The notes beneath the pieces are model-generated. The model ran no database searches, was not told the origin of the DNA, and saw only the letters and a list, made by a program, of their open reading frames with translations. A DNA stretch of 64,000 bases from JAIBBD01 sp041390685 (GTDB lineage: Bacteria; Chloroflexota; Dehalococcoidia; UBA2979), in NCBI GenBank assembly GCA_041390685.1, contig JAWKPL010000001.1:930001-994000 (forward strand). Direction: 5' to 3'. The translations under genes were made by a program, and so were the position numbers. Below, piece by piece: positions 59,487-64,000 of the stretch (positions within the stretch are counted from its first letter, which is position 1; each line of letters starts with the position of its first letter).

Positions 59487-60523
59487 TCGTCGTCATGAGC
59501 ATGAACCGCACGCCCGAACAACAGGCGGCGGTGATCACCCGCATTCAGGACCTCGGGCTGCGCGCCCAGGAGATCGCCGGCGTCGAGCGCAGCGTGATCG
59601 CTGTCCTGGGCCAGGTTTACCCCGAGCTGAAGGACGAACTCTCCACCCTCGACGGCGTCGAGGAAGTCCTCCGCGTCTCCAAGCCCTACAAGCTCTCCAG
59701 CCGCGAGGTGCGCCCGAACGACACCGTGATCGAGCTGGCGCACGGCGTGCGCATCGGCGGCGGACGGCCCGTGGTCATGGCCGGCCCGTGCTCCATCGAG
59801 ACCGAGGAGCAGCTCTGGGCGGCCGCCCGCGGCGTGAAGGAGGCCGGCGCGCACATCCTCCGCGGTGGCGCGTTCAAGCCGCGCTCCTCCCCCTACGCCT
59901 TCCAGGGCCTCGGGGTCGCGGGTCTCAAGCTCCTCCGCCAGTGCGGCGACGAGTTCGGCATGCCCGTCATCACTGAGCTGCTCTCGGTCCGCGACGTCGC
60001 GGCCGTCGCCGAGTACTCGGACATCCTCCAGATCGGCGCCCGCAACATGCAGAATTTCGTCCTGCTCGAGGAAGCCGGCAAGGCCGGCAAGCCCGTGCTC
60101 CTCAAGCGCGGCCTCTCAGGGACGATCGAGGAGTGGCTCCTGGCCAGCGAGTACATCCTCAACCAGGGCAACGCGCAGGTCATGCTCTGCGAGCGCGGCA
60201 TCCGTACCTTCGAGACCGCGACCCGCAACACGCTCGACCTCAACGCCATCGCCCTCGTCAGGCGGCTCAGCCACCTCCCCGTGATCTCGGACCCCTCACA
60301 CGGCACCGGCAAGTGGTACCTCGTCCAGCCGATGGCGATGGCCAGCATCGCCGTGGGCGCTGACGGCCTCATCATCGAGGTGCACCCCAACCCCGACCAG
60401 GCGCTGTCAGACGGCGCTCAGTCGCTCACCCCGGCCAACTTCGCCGAGTTGATGCGCGAAGGCTCCGCACTCGCCTCCTCCATCGGCCGTCCGTTCGCCG
60501 ACGTCCCGGTAGCCGTCGCCTAG
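59483..60523 (+). CDS. aroF: 3-deoxy-7-phosphoheptulonate (DAHP) synthase
   Basis: A 346-residue type I-beta DAHP synthase, first enzyme of aromatic amino acid synthesis (PEP plus erythrose-4-phosphate). Residues 1-70 form the ferredoxin-like regulatory domain (MIVVMSMNRTPEQQAAVITRI, ERSVIAVLGQ, VEEVLRVSKPYKLSSRE). The barrel carries VVMAGPCSIETEEQ, LRGGAFKPRSSPYAFQGLG, LQIGARNMQNF, LLKRGLSGTIEEWLLASEYI in parts, CERGIRTFE, SDPSHGTG and EVHPNPDQALSDGAQS. GGAGGT lies 6 bases before ATG 59483. Confidence 0.95.
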   Translation: MIVVMSMNRTPEQQAAVITRIQDLGLRAQEIAGVERSVIAVLGQVYPELKDELSTLDGVEEVLRVSKPYKLSSREVRPNDTVIELAHGVRIGGGRPVVMAGPCSIETEEQLWAAARGVKEAGAHILRGGAFKPRSSPYAFQGLGVAGLKLLRQCGDEFGMPVITELLSVRDVAAVAEYSDILQIGARNMQNFVLLEEAGKAGKPVLLKRGLSGTIEEWLLASEYILNQGNAQVMLCERGIRTFETATRNTLDLNAIALVRRLSHLPVISDPSHGTGKWYLVQPMAMASIAVGADGLIIEVHPNPDQALSDGAQSLTPANFAELMREGSALASSIGRPFADVPVAVA

Positions 60524-60535
60524 CGGCGGGCTCCC

Positions 60536-61363
60536 GTGCCCGACGAGCAACCGCGATCCGACGAAGCCGCCGCGGCGCAGCCACCAGAGGCTGCACCCGG
60601 CGGCTTCGTGCTGCAGCTCCCCGTCTTCGAGGGCCCCCTCGACCTGCTGCTGACGCTCCTTGAAGATCGCCAGCTCGACATCACCGAGGTCTCGCTCCTC
60701 GCCGTCACCGAGCAGTACCTCGCGCATCTCCGCGAAGCGGAACGGCTCAACCTCGACGCCTTCGCCGACTTCATCGCCATCGGCGCCCGCCTCCTGCTCC
60801 TGAAGTCGCGCGCGCTGTTGCCCCGCGACCCGGACGCCGAACCCGCCCCCGAGGACGATGCGGATCCCGAGGCGCTGCTCGCCGCACTACAGGAGTACCG
60901 CCGCTTCCGTGAAGCGGCAGAGCACCTGCGCGATCTCGAGGCGGAAGGGCGGACCGCGTTCCGGCGTACTGCCTCGCCTCCCGAGATCCCGCCCACCACC
61001 GGCCTCGACGGCACCACGCTCGCCTCACTGATGGACGTCCTGCGCGATGTCCTCGAGCGCCTGCCGCCAGAGAAGCCGGCCCCCCGGGGCGTCCCGCGCG
61101 AGTCCATCCGCCTCGCCGACCGCGTGCAGGCGCTCGTAGAGCTGCTGGACCATCAGGGCCGGACGACGTTCCGCACCCTCGTCGCTCCGGCCACCACGCG
61201 TGTCGCTGTGATCGTCGAGTTCCTCGCGGTCCTCGAACTCGTGAAGACTCGCTACCTCGAGGCGAAACAGTCACAGGCGTTCGGCGATATCGACCTGATC
61301 AAGGTCCTGGGCGGCCAGCCGCCGTCCGCCGAGGAAATGGCGGAGGACTTCGCCGGTCCATAG
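60536..61363 (+). CDS. scpA: Segregation and condensation protein A
   Basis: A 275-residue kleisin that bridges SMC heads. The N-terminus has an acidic Ala/Pro tail, then VFEGPLDLLLTLLEDRQLDITEVSLLAVTEQYL in parts, FIAIGARLLLLKSRALLP and an acidic linker. The C-terminal winged helix begins around 195 and includes RTTFRTLVAPATTRVAVIVEFLAVLELVK in parts. GTG 60536 is used. scpB is not next to it, unlike in many genomes; ribF follows at 80 bases. Confidence 0.9.
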   Translation: MPDEQPRSDEAAAAQPPEAAPGGFVLQLPVFEGPLDLLLTLLEDRQLDITEVSLLAVTEQYLAHLREAERLNLDAFADFIAIGARLLLLKSRALLPRDPDAEPAPEDDADPEALLAALQEYRRFREAAEHLRDLEAEGRTAFRRTASPPEIPPTTGLDGTTLASLMDVLRDVLERLPPEKPAPRGVPRESIRLADRVQALVELLDHQGRTTFRTLVAPATTRVAVIVEFLAVLELVKTRYLEAKQSQAFGDIDLIKVLGGQPPSAEEMAEDFAGP

Positions 61364-61443
61364 GGTGCGTCCTCCCGTTTGAACGCGCGATTCGTCGGGT
61401 GCTACGATCCGGGCCGCCACACCCTGTTTCTCAAGGAGTCGCA

Positions 61444-62367
61444 TTGCTCCTGGTACGCGACGAGCTTCGGCACGCGGTCACCTCCGGCGATCACGCGATC
61501 ACGCTCGGCGTCTTCGACGGGGTCCACCGCGGCCACCAGATGCTCATCGAGCGCGTCCGTACCGAGGCCGCCGCTCGAGGACTCGGCTCCGGCGTCGTGA
61601 CGTTCCACCCGAGCCCGGTGACCGTGCTGCGACCCGGCACCCCGTTCGCCTACCTCACCACGCTGGAGCAGCGTGTCGAGCTGCTCAAGGAGACCGGCGT
61701 CGACTGGGTGTCGGTCGTCCAGTTCACCTCCGAGCTGTCGCAGGTCTCCGCCCAGGACTTCGCCCGCGTGCTGGTCGAGGAGGCCCGCGTGCGCCTGATC
61801 GTCGTCGGCGAGGACTTCGCCGTCGGGCGCGGACGCGAGGGCACCGTTCCGCGCCTCCAGGAGATCGGCCAGGACCTCGGCTTCGAGGTCATCCCGGTCG
61901 CGCTGCTGCAGCACGATCCCGCTGACGCCATCTCGTCCACACGTGTCCGGCGTGCCCTCGCCGAAGGCGACATGCCCGACGTGACGCGTATGCTCGGCCG
62001 GCCGTACTCGATCCGCGGACCCGTGCTGCACGGCGACGAACGCGGACGCAGCATCGGCTTCCCCACCCTGAACATCGGTGTCAGCGCGGACCGCGCCTTG
62101 CCCCCCAATGGCGTCTATGTCACCAGCGCCGAAGTGCGCGGCCAGGCCTACCGGGGGACGACCAACATCGGCGTCCAGCCAACCTTCGAGGGCACCACGC
62201 GCCGCGTGGAGACACACCTGCTCGACTTCGAGGGCGACGCCTACGGACAGGTCGTACGCATCGATCTCCTCGAATGCCTGCGCGAGGAGCGCAAGTTCGA
62301 CGGCGTCGACGCGCTCGTCGCCCAGATCACCCGCGACGTCGCAGCGACAAGGTCGTACTTCGCATGA
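61444..62367 (+). CDS. ribF: Bifunctional riboflavin kinase/FAD synthetase
   Basis: A 307-residue enzyme. TTG 61444 has AAGGAG 5 bases upstream. The N-terminal FMN adenylyltransferase has ITLGVFDGVHRGHQML (HxGH-type), VVGEDFAVGRGREG and ISSTRVRRALAEGD. The C-terminal flavokinase domain (from about 185) has GPVLHGDERGRSIGFPTLNI and NIGVQPTF, with VETHLLDFEGDAYG and a final LRE-type helix. It makes FMN and FAD from riboflavin. ATGA overlap with tyrS. Confidence 0.94.
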   Translation: MLLVRDELRHAVTSGDHAITLGVFDGVHRGHQMLIERVRTEAAARGLGSGVVTFHPSPVTVLRPGTPFAYLTTLEQRVELLKETGVDWVSVVQFTSELSQVSAQDFARVLVEEARVRLIVVGEDFAVGRGREGTVPRLQEIGQDLGFEVIPVALLQHDPADAISSTRVRRALAEGDMPDVTRMLGRPYSIRGPVLHGDERGRSIGFPTLNIGVSADRALPPNGVYVTSAEVRGQAYRGTTNIGVQPTFEGTTRRVETHLLDFEGDAYGQVVRIDLLECLREERKFDGVDALVAQITRDVAATRSYFA

Positions 62368-63590
62368 CGGCAGGTACCCGGCGCATGGCGCCCGTCGACG
62401 AGCAGATGGCCGTCCTGATGCGCGGCACCGAGTTCGGCGATGAGATGACCCGCCGCAACATGGAACGTGACCTCCGCGTCCGCCTCGAGGAAGACCGTCC
62501 GCTCAGCGTCTACTGCGGCTACGACCCCACTTCGGTCGACCTCACGCTGGGCCACACGCTGACCATGCGGAAGCTGCGCCAGTTCCAGGACTTCGGCCAC
62601 CAGGTCACCTTCCTCATCGGCAACTTCACGGGCCTCGTCGGCGACGCCTCCGACAAGGACAAGCGCCGTCCAATGCTCACCCCGGAGCAACTCGCCGCCA
62701 ACGCCGCCACCTACGAGAAGCAGGCCGGCCGCATCCTCGACCTCGCGAAGACCACCATCACCTACAACGCCGACTGGCTCGGCGAGCTCACCTTCGCCGA
62801 TGTCGTCAAGCTCTGCTCCCACTTCACCGTCGCCGAGTTCCTGAAGCGCGACAACTTCTCGAAGCGTTTGGAGCGCGGCGATGCCATCCATCTCCACGAG
62901 TTCATGTACGCCATCATGCAGGCGTACGACGCCGTCGCCCTCCAGACCGATGTCCAGGTCGGCGGCACCGAACAGCTCTTCAACCTCATGGCCGGACGCA
63001 AACTCCAAGAGGAGTACGGGCAGCGACCGCAGATCGTGCTCATGGTCCCGATCCTCGTCGGCACCGACGGTCATCAGCGCATGTCCAAGTCGACCGGAAA
63101 CTACATCGGCGTCGACGAGGCGCCCAACGACATGTACGGCAAGGTGATGTCGCTCCCGGATGTCGCCATGCGTGACTACTTCACCCTGCTCACCGACCTC
63201 AGCTCCGACGTGATCGAGTCGCAGCTGGCGGGAGCGCCCATCGAGGCTAAGAAGCGGCTCGCCCTCGAAGTCACCGCCTCGATGTACGACCGCACGGCTG
63301 CCGCGGCAGCCCAGACCTACTTCGAGTCGACCTTCCAGCGCGGTGAAACGCCGGAAGAGATGCAAGAATTCGCGATCGAGGATGCGGCCGGTGCCCGCCT
63401 CGACCGCGTGATTCGAGCTGCGGGCCTCGCCGCCAGTGCGGCGGAGGTGCGCCGGCTCGTGGCGCAGGGCGCGGTGCGCGTGAACGGCGATGCCGTCACC
63501 GACTTCGCGCTGCTGCTCCACGGGGGGGACGAAGTGCGCGTGGGACGCCATCGCTTCCTGCGCATGGTCGGGGCGGGGGGCCACGAATGA
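62364..63590 (+). CDS. tyrS: Tyrosyl-tRNA synthetase
   Basis: A 408-residue class I synthetase. VYCGYDPTSVDLTLGHTL holds the HIGH-like motif (LGHT); GTDGHQRMSKSTGNYIG holds the KMSKS loop as RMSKS. Tyrosine-pocket segments include QAYDAVALQTDVQVGGTEQLFNL in parts. An S4 RNA-binding domain closes the protein (RLDRVIRAAGLAASAAEVRRLVAQGAVRVNG in parts). ATG 62364 overlaps the ribF stop; ATG 62385 is an alternative. It shares the aromatic amino acid theme of the cluster. Confidence 0.95.
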   Translation: MTAGTRRMAPVDEQMAVLMRGTEFGDEMTRRNMERDLRVRLEEDRPLSVYCGYDPTSVDLTLGHTLTMRKLRQFQDFGHQVTFLIGNFTGLVGDASDKDKRRPMLTPEQLAANAATYEKQAGRILDLAKTTITYNADWLGELTFADVVKLCSHFTVAEFLKRDNFSKRLERGDAIHLHEFMYAIMQAYDAVALQTDVQVGGTEQLFNLMAGRKLQEEYGQRPQIVLMVPILVGTDGHQRMSKSTGNYIGVDEAPNDMYGKVMSLPDVAMRDYFTLLTDLSSDVIESQLAGAPIEAKKRLALEVTASMYDRTAAAAAQTYFESTFQRGETPEEMQEFAIEDAAGARLDRVIRAAGLAASAAEVRRLVAQGAVRVNGDAVTDFALLLHGGDEVRVGRHRFLRMVGAGGHE

Positions 63591-64000
63591 TCGACGGCGG
63601 CTACGACATCGACATCGAAGCGGTGAACCAGAACGTCGAGGAAGCGGAGGTAGTCTCGTTCTACTTCCCAATGCTCCGCCACACATTGCTGGTCGACACG
63701 CGATGCGGGCCCGACGAGGGCCCGCTTGTTTGTCTCGACGCCATGGTCGACAACTCAGCCCAGCGCTACGCCTCGCTGCACCGACTTCGTCCGCAGCTGC
63801 CGCGACCAGAGTCGCTGACCATGATTCCGTGGGCGCATAGCGTCGACGCCCTCGAATCGACGGGCGTATGGACCCGCGTCACCGGCCGCCTCCTCGAATG
63901 CGGTGGCACGGACGCGCTCCTCGACGCCGGGCGCTGCCTCGAGGAACTCCGCACCCTCGAGTTGCACGAACTGCGCCTCGCCATCCGCGGGCCGGAGTAC
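63587..64000 (+). CDS. Hypothetical protein, truncated by window end
   Basis: An ATG at 63587 overlaps the tyrS stop by 4 bases and opens a frame that stays open to the window edge (138 codons). It starts MIDGGYDIDIEAVNQNVEEA, continues VVSFYFPMLRHTLLVDTRCG and contains MVDNSAQRYASLHRLRPQLP and a late LRTLELHELRLAIRGPEY. No family is recognised from this part; the codon use and coupling show that it is a real gene. Confidence 0.75.
   Translation, partial: MIDGGYDIDIEAVNQNVEEAEVVSFYFPMLRHTLLVDTRCGPDEGPLVCLDAMVDNSAQRYASLHRLRPQLPRPESLTMIPWAHSVDALESTGVWTRVTGRLLECGGTDALLDAGRCLEELRTLELHELRLAIRGPEY

Overview
The window is GC-rich (roughly two thirds G+C) bacterial chromosome, densely coded on both strands, with many GTG and TTG starts and 1-4 base overlaps between co-directional genes. 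The gene set (HrcA/CIRCE-type groESL, class V fructose-1,6-bisphosphatase, DIP-type osmolyte genes, SipW-type signal peptidase, T-box-controlled trp genes) suggests a thermophilic or thermotolerant Chloroflexota member, perhaps Dehalococcoidia-like. This is inferred from gene content only; no rRNA is present.

Layout. 1-3300: cupredoxin-like lipoprotein, MFS exporter, MscS channel. 3751-6828: a tight five-gene operon with two DUF2589-type proteins, a related third protein, a winged-helix protein and a small protein with a caspase/CHAT-like His/Cys arrangement; this is the best candidate for an undescribed system. 6862-13732: class F-like sortase and a 2012-residue VWA surface protein with twelve 114-residue repeats. 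14182-16003: promoter, ydaO-type c-di-AMP riboswitch and two genes matching the cytidylyltransferase and synthase halves of di-myo-inositol-phosphate synthesis. 16082-17283: LysM cell-wall protein and LuxR-type regulator. 17479-21364: heme degradation and uptake (HmoA-like, HmuTUV-like, BFN-domain protein) around a DtxR/IdeR-like operator. 21732-26794: NTF2-like protein, two MFS transporters, 2-hydroxyacid dehydrogenase and a secreted protein. 26939-28946: groEL-groES under a CIRCE element. 29095-35827: XRE regulator, DUF2851, tsaD, an unknown protein, class V FBPase, rdgB, moaA, moaC. 35815-42176: membrane-stress genes (holin-like, DUF883-like, YihY), a cell-wall lytic protein, PAP2, GDPD, MFS. 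42306-47903: small proteins, three genes sharing a secreted beta-domain (one fused to a large membrane domain), a frameshifted ORF, SipW-type signal peptidase with an Ig-like substrate candidate, and two half-size EamA transporters. 47942-63590: a Trp-specific T-box leader, then trpS, trpE, a NUDIX/DinB-like fusion, trpG, trpD, trpC, trpF, trpB, then (after a SPFH gene and a CPBP protease gene) trpA, aroH, aroF, scpA, ribF, tyrS and one gene cut by the window edge.

How they work together. The last 16 kb is an aromatic-amino-acid block: DAHP synthase feeds the shikimate pathway, chorismate goes to tryptophan (trpEGDCFBA) or prephenate (aroH), and trpS and tyrS charge the products. Uncharged tRNA-Trp should be sensed by the T-box at the head. 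The osmolyte pair is placed under c-di-AMP control, the heme genes probably under iron control, and the chaperonins under HrcA. No tRNA, rRNA, insertion sequence, phage or CRISPR array was recognised.
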